Assembly (NCBI GenBank): GCA_035527895.1
Contig: DATKZQ010000167.1
Location: 1-15,434, forward strand
Length of the DNA stretch: 15,434 nt
Direction: 5' to 3'
Origin: JADFWK01 sp035527895
Lineage (GTDB): Bacteria > Desulfobacterota > DSM-4660 > Desulfatiglandales > B25-G16
The position numbers were made by a program, and so were the translations under genes. The stretch's first letter is position 1. Each line of letters opens with the position of its first letter. The notes under the pieces are model-generated. The model had not been told where the DNA came from, ran no database searches, and was given only the letters and a program-made list of their open reading frames with translations. Below are positions 1 to 6,796 of the stretch, piece after piece.

Positions 1-10
1 AAATGAACCA

Positions 11-30
11 CCCTGCAGCAAGCTGCAGGG
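11..30. repeat. Short palindromic hairpin, CCCTGCAG family, copy 1
   Basis: The sequence CCCTGCAGCAAGCTGCAGGG is a 20-base palindrome with an 8-bp stem and a CAAG loop, followed by GTAT when the last G is counted. A second copy with a TAAA loop and the same GTAT follow-on lies at 13742-13761. Split half-sites occur at 144-151 and 236-243. Recurrence inside one window suggests a dispersed REP-like family, not a one-off terminator. There is no strong T-run after it. Confidence 0.75.
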
Positions 31-44
31 TATCCAATGTCAAA

Positions 45-133
45 GTCCCCTCCCTTAATGGGAGGGGATAAAGGGGAGGGTGACCAAACATTTTATCACC
101 CCCACCTAACCTCCCCCATCAAGGGGGAGGAAC
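45..133. repeat. Pair of G/C-run hairpin elements in inverted orientation
   Basis: The left unit (45-83) holds a perfect 8-bp hairpin, CCCCTCCC at 47-54 and GGGAGGGG at 60-67, and ends in GGGTGA. The right unit (96-133) is a diverged reverse-complement copy, with CCTCCCCC at 110-117 pairing with GGGGGAGG at 123-130 and beginning TCACCCCC. The two units face each other across a 12-base AT-rich spacer. Two related copies in opposite orientation point to a small mobile or REP-like element. No coding sequence is evident. Confidence 0.7.
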
Positions 134-143
134 TATGTTGTAA

Positions 144-243
144 CCCTGCAGCCCCGATTTGACGGGATCTCCGCAATGATTCCGGCGGACTAGTCCGCCA
201 TGGTTCAGGCGGACAAGTTTCTTCGCTTCGACAAGCTGCAGGG
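144..243. repeat. Nested inverted repeat upstream of the M24 gene
   Basis: CCCTGCAG at 144-151 is mirrored by CTGCAGGG at 236-243, the same half-sites as the hairpin at 11-30. Between them lies a perfect 16-bp palindrome at 184-199 (GGCGGACTAGTCCGCC) and a further GGCGGAC half-site near 209-215. CTTCGACAAGCT at 226-237 recurs in inverse orientation at 4305-4316. This looks like composite repeat debris. It ends about 40 bases before the next start codon, so a regulatory role is possible but unproven. Confidence 0.5.
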
Positions 244-285
244 AATTATCAAGTTAAAAAAAATCGCTCGTTCAAAGGAAAGGGC

Positions 286-1476
286 ATGGAGAAGGTACCT
301 AAAGATGAGGTCCAAGGCCGTATACGGGCTTTCCAGTCGATTCTTGACCGGGAAGACCTGGATGGGGCCTTTATCCTGCAAAATGTTGATATTTATTACT
401 TCTCGGGAACTCTGCAGAGATCGGTTCTGTTCATTCCGCGGAAGGGAAATCCGGTTCTCGTGGCAATAAAGAGCTTTCACAGGGCAAAGGAAGAATCCCC
501 GCTGAAGGCAGTTGTCCCTGTCGGGACAGGCAATGGAATCGTGCCTATTCTGCGGGAGTACGGTTGCACTGAGATGGGAACGCTCGGTCTTGAGATGGAT
601 GTCCTGCCCACGAATCAATACCTCTGGTATCAGCGTTGCTTTCCCGACTCACGGTGGATGGACATTTCACCACAGATCCGGCGCCTGCGAATGATCAAGT
701 CTCCGTACGAGGTTGAGCAGATAAAGAAGGCGACCGCGATTCTGGATAAGGGCCTGAAGGAGATCAGGGGGGTGATTCGTGAGGGAATGACGGAGCTTGA
801 GGTTGATGGACATCTGGCCCTTATAGCCCGTCGAGAAGGTCATATGGGAATTCTCCGGATGCGCGGATGGAACCAGGAAATGACCTATGCCCATGTTTTG
901 GCCGGCGAGAGCGGGGCCGTCGTTTCATTTTGTGATACACCTCACGGGGGCTCGGGTAATACGCCGGCGATGGCTCAAGGTGCCGGGTTCCGTCGAATAA
1001 GGAGAAATGAGCCGATTGGTATTGACTATGGCGTCGGGGTAAACGGCTATGTGAGCGATCAGTTTCGAACCTTTGTGATCGGATCCCTTCCAGAACATCT
1101 GGAAAAGGCCCATGAGTGCTCCAGAAGAATTCATGACCTGTTGGTCAGGGAAGGAAAGCCCGGCATCTCCTGTGCCGATCTCTATCACATGGCTGAAGCG
1201 GAGGCCACGAGAGCAAGGTATGAAGACTTCTTCATGGGCCATGGTGAAGGAAAGGTGAAGTTCATCGGCCGCGGGCTCGGCCTAGAAATAGATGAATATC
1301 CAATCATAACGCCGGATTTTTCGGAAACGCTGAAGGAGGGAATGGTTATTGCCCTGGAGCCAAAATTTATCTTTCCCGGGCAGGGGGTGGTTGGGTTGGA
1401 GGACGACTATCTCGTGACTCCTTCCGGGCTTGAACGGCTGACGCTGACGGATCAAACTATGATGACTGTTTGCTAG
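286..1476 (+). CDS. M24-family (Xaa-Pro peptidase/creatinase-like) metallopeptidase with an altered metal site
   Basis: The 396-aa cytoplasmic protein has the two-domain M24B layout: a creatinase/prolidase-like N-terminal domain (about residues 12-130) and a pita-bread catalytic domain (about 140-385). Family members use five residues (Asp, Asp, His, Glu, Glu) to hold two metal ions and cleave Xaa-Pro bonds. D247 (IDYG), D258 (GYVSDQ), E358 (LEP) and E372 (LEDD) are visible. The expected GHG-LGL histidine is Arg (R329, GRGLGLEIDEYP). Another His, H319, sits in MGHGEG ten residues earlier. The ATG follows a purine-rich AAAGGAAAGGG. The gene is monocistronic and converges with the M48 gene, 16 bases between stops. 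The fold assignment is firm. Whether it is an active peptidase is doubtful, and it may be a degraded or repurposed homologue. Confidence 0.87.
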   Translation: MEKVPKDEVQGRIRAFQSILDREDLDGAFILQNVDIYYFSGTLQRSVLFIPRKGNPVLVAIKSFHRAKEESPLKAVVPVGTGNGIVPILREYGCTEMGTLGLEMDVLPTNQYLWYQRCFPDSRWMDISPQIRRLRMIKSPYEVEQIKKATAILDKGLKEIRGVIREGMTELEVDGHLALIARREGHMGILRMRGWNQEMTYAHVLAGESGAVVSFCDTPHGGSGNTPAMAQGAGFRRIRRNEPIGIDYGVGVNGYVSDQFRTFVIGSLPEHLEKAHECSRRIHDLLVREGKPGISCADLYHMAEAEATRARYEDFFMGHGEGKVKFIGRGLGLEIDEYPIITPDFSETLKEGMVIALEPKFIFPGQGVVGLEDDYLVTPSGLERLTLTDQTMMTVC

Positions 1477-1492
1477 TCTTATGTCCCGGGAG

Positions 1493-2752
1493 TCAAATCC
1501 TCTCCATCTTTTCAAGCCGTTCTATTCTTGCAACAGGAGCCGGATGTGAATAGTTGAACCAGGAAAAGAAGGGGTGAGGCACGAGATTGGCCAGATTTTC
1601 GGAACTGAGCCGTATCATGGTATTCTTCATGGGTTCGGCCGTTCCCATCAGCTGAACGGCCACATCATCGGCCTGTTTTTCATACCTTCTGGAGAGAGAG
1701 GACCCCAAAGGTCTCAAGAAATAGCCGGGGGGACTCAGGAGCACGGGCACCAACAGAAGCCCGGCATAGGCAACCGGTTCCTGAAAACCGAACGTATGGT
1801 ACATGAACTGCCAGGTAAGCAGCTTCGACATAATAAACAACCCGACCAAGGAGAGCGCCTCCATTAGAACCAGTTGCTTGATAATATGCCTTTTGGTCCA
1901 GTGACCTGCCTCATGGGCAAGGACCGAGAGGATTTCGTCAACGGGATGCGAATTCAGAAGCGTATCAAAGAGCACAATCCTCTTGGTTTTTCCGATACCC
2001 GTGAAGTAGGCATTGGTATGTTTGCTCCTCTTTACGGCATCCATTTGGAACACTCCCTTCACCGCAAGTCCTGCCTTGGTCATGAGGGTAGCGATCTTCT
2101 GTTCCAATTCTTTATCGGCGATGGGTTCGAACTTATTAAACAGCGGTGCAATCAGAACCGGATAGAGCCACATGATGACCAGCTCGAACAGACAGATGAC
2201 GACCCATGCCAAGATCCACCAGGTGTGCCTGAAATAATGGAGTAATGTCAAAAGGAGAGAGATGAGAATCACACCCAGAACACCCGATATTGCCCAACCC
2301 TTAACCCAATCCATAAACCACAGCCTGATTGTTCTCGTGTTAAAACCATACCTGTCTTCAATTACAAAGGTACTGTAAAGATCGAACGGAACGTCGAATA
2401 ACTGAGATATCAACGCGAGAACGACAAAAAAGAGCAGCCCTCCTCCTATGAAACCACCGTGCCAGCCGGTGATTCTTTCAATCAGCCAGGGTAAGAATCC
2501 GGTCAGGAGAATAACCAGCAACAGCGCCTGGTCAAATATCCTGGCGATAATACCGAACCTGGTGGAATCCGCCGTATACGATGCCATTGTGGAGAACTTC
2601 TGCTTATCTACCACTCCCTGGAAAACGCGTGGAACCTTGTCTCCATGTCGGCGCAAGTAAGAGATATTCATGAGACTGAGAGCAAGTTGGAAGAGAAATC
2701 GAAAGAAGAAGACAGAAAGGAATGCTATAAGCAAGGTGTTCCATTGGATCAT
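1493..2752 (-). CDS. M48 family (Ste24/CAAX prenyl protease 1-like) membrane metalloprotease
   Basis: The 419-aa integral membrane protein matches the M48A pattern. Hydrophobic spans lie near residues 5-28, 72-92, 102-120, 150-172, 178-204, 289-310 and 325-345. The zinc motif HEAGH is at 280-284, and the third ligand is E358 in EKQAD. The Ste24-type stretch NAYFTGIGKTKRIVLFDT lies just upstream of it, and the C-terminal HPAPVARIERL motif is present. Eukaryotic Ste24p processes prenylated proteins. Bacterial members are thought to act in membrane protein quality control, so the substrate here is unknown. The ATG is preceded by GGGAG (2759-2763) at a spacing of 6. It lies 21 bases after nth, so probably cotranscribed with nth and the DUF3047 gene. 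Length is normal and all catalytic residues are intact. Confidence 0.93.
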   Translation of the reverse strand: MIQWNTLLIAFLSVFFFRFLFQLALSLMNISYLRRHGDKVPRVFQGVVDKQKFSTMASYTADSTRFGIIARIFDQALLLVILLTGFLPWLIERITGWHGGFIGGGLLFFVVLALISQLFDVPFDLYSTFVIEDRYGFNTRTIRLWFMDWVKGWAISGVLGVILISLLLTLLHYFRHTWWILAWVVICLFELVIMWLYPVLIAPLFNKFEPIADKELEQKIATLMTKAGLAVKGVFQMDAVKRSKHTNAYFTGIGKTKRIVLFDTLLNSHPVDEILSVLAHEAGHWTKRHIIKQLVLMEALSLVGLFIMSKLLTWQFMYHTFGFQEPVAYAGLLLVPVLLSPPGYFLRPLGSSLSRRYEKQADDVAVQLMGTAEPMKNTMIRLSSENLANLVPHPFFSWFNYSHPAPVARIERLEKMERI

Positions 2753-2753
2753 T

Positions 2754-2778
2754 CGTAACTCCCGACCTGCAGGTTACG
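2754..2778 (-). other. Small stem-loop at the nth stop / M48 ribosome-binding junction
   Basis: CGTAAC (2754-2759) and GTTACG (2773-2778) form a 6-bp stem spanning the nth stop codon (2774-2776). Part of the M48 ribosome-binding GGGAG falls in the loop. A CCTGCAGG palindrome at 2766-2773 is nested inside. It could couple translation of the two genes, but the stem is short and chance is a fair explanation. Confidence 0.35.
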
Positions 2779-3445
2779 CAGGATTTTCATTTTTCCACCC
2801 GACCCCAGCGTCGCACAGATTAACGATCTGGCATGCCTGATGTCTTGGCCTTCTGGCAATGCAAACGGCCCTCCCATGGAGAATAAGGAGGTTTGAAAAC
2901 AGGCGCCATTTTTCTTTGGGAATGAACTCCATAAGGTCAAATTCTACCTTGGTCGCATCACTATTCTTCGTGAGCCCGATGAGCTTGCTCAACCTCAAGA
3001 CATGGGTGTCCACCACGATCCCCGGGATATCAAACACTTCACTCAAGACAAGATTGGCGGTCTTCCTGCCGATGCCGGGTAGAGATACCAGTTCTTCAAG
3101 GCTGGCAGGCACTTCACCGTTATACTGCTCGTCTAAAACGGCGCAGAAGGCCTTGATGGATTTGGCCTTATTGCGAAAGAATCCGGTAGGCCTAATATCA
3201 TCTTCCAGCTCGGGTAAATCGACCCGGGCATAGTCTTTTGCAGACCGATACTTTTTGAACAGCTCCCGGGTTACCTTGTTTACCCTTTCATCGGTACATT
3301 GGGCCGAAAGAACCGTCGAGACCAAGAGCTCGAGCGGGGTATCAAACGAAAGAGCTGTTCTGGCATCAGGGTACTCCTCTTCCAGGATAGTGATTATCTG
3401 GATCACTCTGTCCTTGTTATCTATGTTGTTCACCGCTTCTCCCAT
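2774..3445 (-). CDS. nth: Endonuclease III (base-excision repair DNA glycosylase/AP lyase), variant FeS motif
   Basis: The 223-aa protein is a full-length endonuclease III, which removes oxidised pyrimidines and nicks the resulting abasic site. The helix-hairpin-helix is LPGIGRKTAN (122-131) with catalytic Lys K128. The catalytic Asp is D146 in VVDTHV. The C-terminal [4Fe-4S] loop in E. coli is C-x6-C-x2-C-x5-C. Here the spacing is exact, but the ligands read C195, H202, C205, C211, so the second Cys is His (codon CAT, + strand 2840-2842). Everything else in the fold looks intact. The ATG at 3445 gives the usual length, with only a weak AAGAG upstream. It is the middle gene of the leftward trio, 39 bases after DUF3047 and 21 before M48. 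Identity is certain. The cluster state is not. Confidence 0.96.
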   Translation of the reverse strand: MGEAVNNIDNKDRVIQIITILEEEYPDARTALSFDTPLELLVSTVLSAQCTDERVNKVTRELFKKYRSAKDYARVDLPELEDDIRPTGFFRNKAKSIKAFCAVLDEQYNGEVPASLEELVSLPGIGRKTANLVLSEVFDIPGIVVDTHVLRLSKLIGLTKNSDATKVEFDLMEFIPKEKWRLFSNLLILHGRAVCIARRPRHQACQIVNLCDAGVGWKNENPA

Positions 3446-3484
3446 CTCTTGTAATAGGTATTTCTCCGCTTCAAAGATCTCAAC

Positions 3485-4153
3485 CTACTCCTTGCTGATC
3501 ATTATGGCTTTATAGTGGGCTACTGCCGTCGACTGTGTATTGTCCGAATCGGACATGAGGCCAATGGCCTGCACCGATTCTCGTTCGCCACCGAAAAGCC
3601 TCTGGTAATCGGCATAAACGTTAACCCTTTCAGATACCCATTCACCCATGCGCGAAGACTGGTTTCGCATTACCACGATCTTGGTCTTGCTGTTGTATGG
3701 GCTTTCTGTTGTCCTTCCCCTCGGTAGACATGCGCTCCAGACATACTTTATACTCTTAGGCCTGAAACGTCCCTCGAAAATTACGTAAATGGCAGCAGCG
3801 CTGTCTCCGGTCTTCTCATAGCGCTCATCCGCACCCTTAGGAAGCTCAATCACCCGCCACTGCCAGCTAAGACAAGGGTATTCCGTAAGATCATACTCGA
3901 ACTTTTTGGCTATGGTAACGGCTGAGTTTTTTGCATTTGCCTCGAGATAAGGTTCGTGGTCGCATCTCACGCGGTAAACTTCCTTGCCCTCTCCGCCCCG
4001 GGACTTCCAGCCCTCGGGAAAGGCGCCTTCCTCATATGAAGAAAAATCTTCAACCTTTCTAACAAGTTCAGGCTCATTGCATGAAAGGTCCGCAACGACC
4101 ACAATACCGGACGCCATCAACAATATAAAAAGCACTACAAGGGATTTCTTCAT
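3485..4153 (-). CDS. Secreted DUF3047 domain protein
   Basis: The 222-aa protein begins with a Sec-type signal (KK, hydrophobic core about residues 5-20, possible cut after VVA at 21). Cys25 is not in a good lipobox. The rest matches my memory of DUF3047 proteins: LSWQWRVIELPKGADER (95-111), DSAAAIYVIFEG (117-128), IKYVWS (135-140) and a C-terminal IGLMSDSDNTQS-AVAHY (197-214). The domain probably forms a beta-sandwich outside the cytoplasm. No biochemical function is known to me. It heads the leftward DUF3047-nth-M48 set. AAGGAGG lies 13 bases before the ATG, longer than ideal, but the only nearer alternative start (GTG) runs into a stop within three codons. Its upstream region is separated from the next gene by a repeat element. 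Confidence 0.75.
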   Translation of the reverse strand: MKKSLVVLFILLMASGIVVVADLSCNEPELVRKVEDFSSYEEGAFPEGWKSRGGEGKEVYRVRCDHEPYLEANAKNSAVTIAKKFEYDLTEYPCLSWQWRVIELPKGADERYEKTGDSAAAIYVIFEGRFRPKSIKYVWSACLPRGRTTESPYNSKTKIVVMRNQSSRMGEWVSERVNVYADYQRLFGGERESVQAIGLMSDSDNTQSTAVAHYKAIMISKE

Positions 4154-4237
4154 GACTATTTCACATCCTCCTTGCGCAGGTTAATTCGGGGAGCATTTGA
4201 TTGTCTGCACCCACTGAGAATTCTCCTGACTGGTAAG

Positions 4238-4514
4238 GCCATGAAATCGTTTCTGAAGAGACTGGCGGCCCGCGACGAGCTCCCCTCGGCTAGCTCGGGG
4301 CCTGAGCTTGTCGAAGGCGGCCGAGTCGGAGGGCGCCGTTCTTTTCGCGACTTGGGTATGGGGGAAACCGCAGCTCCGCCGAAGGAGAATGCGGAGGGGG
4401 CAAGCCTGCCCGCCATCGCGAGCCGCTCAGGCGAGGCGGGCGGGACTCCCCCGTAGACAAGTCACTGAAAAAACCAGCCCGTGAGCCTCGGAACGAAAGA
4501 AAGGATTTCATGGC
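4238..4514. mobile_element. MITE-like element with 17-bp terminal inverted repeats
   Basis: The left end GCCATGAAATCGTTTCT (4238-4254) matches the reverse complement of the right end (4498-4514) at 16 of 17 positions. The 277-bp interior is far more GC-rich than its flanks and carries nested palindromes, including CTCC-GCCGAA-GGAG near 4376-4389 and GCCCGCC/GGCGGGC arms around 4409-4443. It also holds the widely dispersed-looking GAGCTTGTCGAAGGC motif near 4304-4318. No target-site duplication is obvious. Open frames crossing it on both strands are low-complexity and do not look like proteins. The rest of the 582-bp gap (4154-4735) holds only the promoter described separately. Confidence 0.55.
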
Positions 4515-4676
4515 AGGTGCTTGTTTCAATGCAAACTGTTTTGTGCTCCGCGAAATAAGCATCCTTCAATGTTCGGCTCATTTCCGTTCCCCCAAACCCC
4601 CGAGACCTGTATACTTTAGAGTAATAGATATCTCGCTTTTATTCAATACCATTTGTACAACTAACGCCCTATTCCC

Positions 4677-4705
4677 TTGACCCTCAGTAATTCTTACGAT
4701 ATATT
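4677..4705 (+). promoter_or_regulatory. Sigma-70-type promoter for the tandem-GAF gene
   Basis: TTGACC (4677-4682) and TATATT (4700-4705) are separated by exactly 17 bases. Each hexamer matches 5 of 6 consensus positions. Predicted transcription starts near 4712, giving a short leader before the GTG start at 4736. Confidence 0.6.
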
Positions 4706-4735
4706 CTTAACATAGGTAATTTATCACGAGGATAC

Positions 4736-5899
4736 GTGGAACAGAAGCAAATTTCATATTTCAGGGTCTTTCACGAGGTTTCGAGGGCGATTCTCTCGGT
4801 GCTTGATTCAAAGGAGGTACTCGGTCTGATTGTCGACAGAATCGTTCCTGCACTGAAAATAAAGGCCGCCAGCCTCAGACTGATCAATGAAAAGACAAAT
4901 GATCTGGAACTCGTTGCTTCTCATCTCTTGAGTAAACGGTATCTGGAAAAAGGAATGCCTCAAGTAGATAAGAGCATACCTGATGTGTTGGAGGGAAGAC
5001 CTGTCCTGATTATGGACGCACAGAATGATCCTCGGATCCAGTATCCAAAGGAAAAGGTGGAGGAAGGGATTGCCTCAATATTGAGCGTGCCAGTCCAGAT
5101 TCACGGCAAGGTCATCGGGATGCTCAGACTCTATACCTCTTCTCCGAGATCCTTTACCGAAGAAGAAATCGAATTCGTGTCCGCCTTGGGGGAAATGGCC
5201 GGACTTGCCATAATAAACGCACGGATGTTCGAAAAAGAGAGGGAAAAGCTTTCAACCCTTTTCAAGAAAGGCGGTCTGGAGCCCGCTCGCCAGGAGAGAA
5301 TGAGTTATTACGGGGTCAGGGCTGCTTCGCAGGAATTTTCCGATTCCAAGAGATCTACCGAATTCTTCAGGATCTTACATGAGGTTTCTCGAGATCTCCT
5401 CTCCGATCTGAACTCAGCCCAGGTCTTAGATTCAATGACGGAAAAGATCGGGCAGATTATGCATATAAAGGGATGCTGCATATACCTCCTTGACGAAACA
5501 ACCGGCAAACTGGACATGGTTGCGTCGAGGGGTTTGAGCAACACATACCTTCAAAAGGGTCCCCTTGAGGCCCATAAGAGCATGCCGGAGGTGTTAAAGG
5601 GAGCAACCGTTTTCATAAGCGATGCGGGCGCCGACGAAAATATACAGTATCAAAAGGAGGCAGAAAGAGAGGGTATTGTTTCCATCTTGGCCGTTCCCAT
5701 CAGGGTGAAGGATTGTGTTATTGGGGAGATAAGGCTCTATTCTGCCCAGGAAAGGGAATATGACGATGAAGAGATAGAATTCATCCTGGCTTTGGCCGAA
5801 ATAGGCGGCATTGCTGTCACCAATACCAGGTTTTATAAGCGGCTGCGAAACGACATAGCTTTCTGGGAATCAACCCTTTCATACCTCGATACTGCATGA
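4736..5899 (+). CDS. Stand-alone tandem GAF-domain protein
   Basis: The 387-aa soluble protein consists of two GAF sensory domains (about 8-167 and 209-370) joined by a charged linker. The halves are clearly an internal duplication: FRVFHEVSR/FRILHEVSR, MPQVDKSIPDVLEG/PLEAHKSMPEVLKG, EGIASILSVPV/EGIVSILAVPI and EEEIEFVSALGEM/DEEIEFILALAEI line up in order. GAF domains bind small ligands or mediate protein contacts. No kinase, cyclase or DNA-binding output follows, so it may act through a partner. The GAF histidine kinase encoded convergently at 6797-8110 is an obvious candidate, but this is inference. The start is GTG, with GAGG a few bases upstream and a good promoter ahead. It ends 6 bases from the stop of the opposing membrane protein gene. 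Confidence 0.88.
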   Translation: MEQKQISYFRVFHEVSRAILSVLDSKEVLGLIVDRIVPALKIKAASLRLINEKTNDLELVASHLLSKRYLEKGMPQVDKSIPDVLEGRPVLIMDAQNDPRIQYPKEKVEEGIASILSVPVQIHGKVIGMLRLYTSSPRSFTEEEIEFVSALGEMAGLAIINARMFEKEREKLSTLFKKGGLEPARQERMSYYGVRAASQEFSDSKRSTEFFRILHEVSRDLLSDLNSAQVLDSMTEKIGQIMHIKGCCIYLLDETTGKLDMVASRGLSNTYLQKGPLEAHKSMPEVLKGATVFISDAGADENIQYQKEAEREGIVSILAVPIRVKDCVIGEIRLYSAQEREYDDEEIEFILALAEIGGIAVTNTRFYKRLRNDIAFWESTLSYLDTA

Positions 5900-5905
5900 A
5901 ATTCC

Positions 5906-6793
5906 TCAGGACGCCCTCCGCCTCTTAAGGTAGTAATTCTTGAGATCAACTAACTTGCCTGCGTACTCCTTCCGGTAGTAGAGAAATTGATAGTGCTCAA
6001 TCTCCTCAGCCAAGGGCTCCAGGAAGGGCGTGATGTCAATGCCGAAACTATTCATCTTTCTTTTGTCAGCCTCATGGATAATGAGGAGACAGTAATAATT
6101 GACGAGAAGCCGCAATCTTGTTTCCCTTCGAAACAGGTAGGACCTCCCGCCGATGGAATTCACTAAAAAACCGGCATAGCGGTAAACGGTATCCAAGGAT
6201 GGCGGCAGCCCGTCCTTTTGGTCACACTTCTCGGCTGACATGAGCCACTGATATAATGATACGAGATTAAGCTCCAGCGTGTCTGCTTCATTCTTCAAAA
6301 TCCGTATGATCAGCGTGAGATCCCGAAAACCCAAAACCCGATAGAAATGGTAAATGTTTCTGATCATTGTATCCTGTTTTAGGCCTTCTCCTGCCGGGGT
6401 GGGAGGGTTTTCCGATAATACGTGAACCACCTTTTTGAAGTGAGTAAACATGTCTTCACCTATCTTCAGTTCTTTGACATAATCCTTGCCATCGAGATAG
6501 GCAAAAAACTCCTTGACTTCTTTTTCCATCCTCTCGCATTCACTTTCAACCTCCCCAGTCGGCACCTCAACCGCTCCCTCTCGTGCAATATCTTTCACTT
6601 CCTTCTTGGCAGCTGCCTCTTCTCCCGCCTCCTTGGCTCTTTCCGCAAGGTCAGGGGCTTCCCGCTGCTCCAAATTCAGGACGGCAGGTTGCTTCACACC
6701 TTTCTTGCCGCCATGATAACTGAAGAAGAAAAACAAGATACCGGCAACAATAAGGGCAACAGCCACGTACAGTAAGCCCCTGCTCCCTTTCAT
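5906..6793 (-). CDS. Unrecognised single-span membrane-anchored protein
   Basis: I do not recognise a named family in this 295-aa protein. It has an uncleaved-looking N-terminal transmembrane segment (about residues 7-25), then a Glu/Lys/Ala-rich flexible or coiled-coil stretch (40-75), and a mostly alpha-helical domain from about 85 to 290. The most structured-looking region is IGGRSYLFRRETRLRLL (214-230) followed by NYYCLLIIHEADKRKMNSF. Cysteines C86, C190 and C235 are scattered and form no motif. It starts 3 bases after the histidine kinase stop, so the two are almost certainly cotranscribed, and the helical domain may lie outside the membrane as a sensor or adaptor for it. That role is inferred from position only. 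Confidence 0.8.
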   Translation of the reverse strand: MKGSRGLLYVAVALIVAGILFFFFSYHGGKKGVKQPAVLNLEQREAPDLAERAKEAGEEAAAKKEVKDIAREGAVEVPTGEVESECERMEKEVKEFFAYLDGKDYVKELKIGEDMFTHFKKVVHVLSENPPTPAGEGLKQDTMIRNIYHFYRVLGFRDLTLIIRILKNEADTLELNLVSLYQWLMSAEKCDQKDGLPPSLDTVYRYAGFLVNSIGGRSYLFRRETRLRLLVNYYCLLIIHEADKRKMNSFGIDITPFLEPLAEEIEHYQFLYYRKEYAGKLVDLKNYYLKRRRAS

Positions 6794-6796
6794 TTC

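Noticed and set aside
45..243. CRISPR-like repeats in the left leader
   Set aside because: Units are inverted and diverged, there are no regular spacers and no cas genes.
200..618. Frames overlapping the start of the M24 gene on both strands
   Set aside because: They are shadows of the M24 coding sequence and upstream repeats, with no recognisable protein features.
4511..4524. Sigma-54-like TGGCAGGTGCTTGT
   Set aside because: The spacing between GG and the TTG element is one base short of the strict requirement, and it overlaps the end of the inverted repeat.
4156..4562. Three overlapping open frames on both strands upstream of the tandem-GAF gene
   Set aside because: They cross the inverted-repeat element, have Pro/Arg/Ser/Gly-rich low-complexity translations, and lack a ribosome-binding site and family character.
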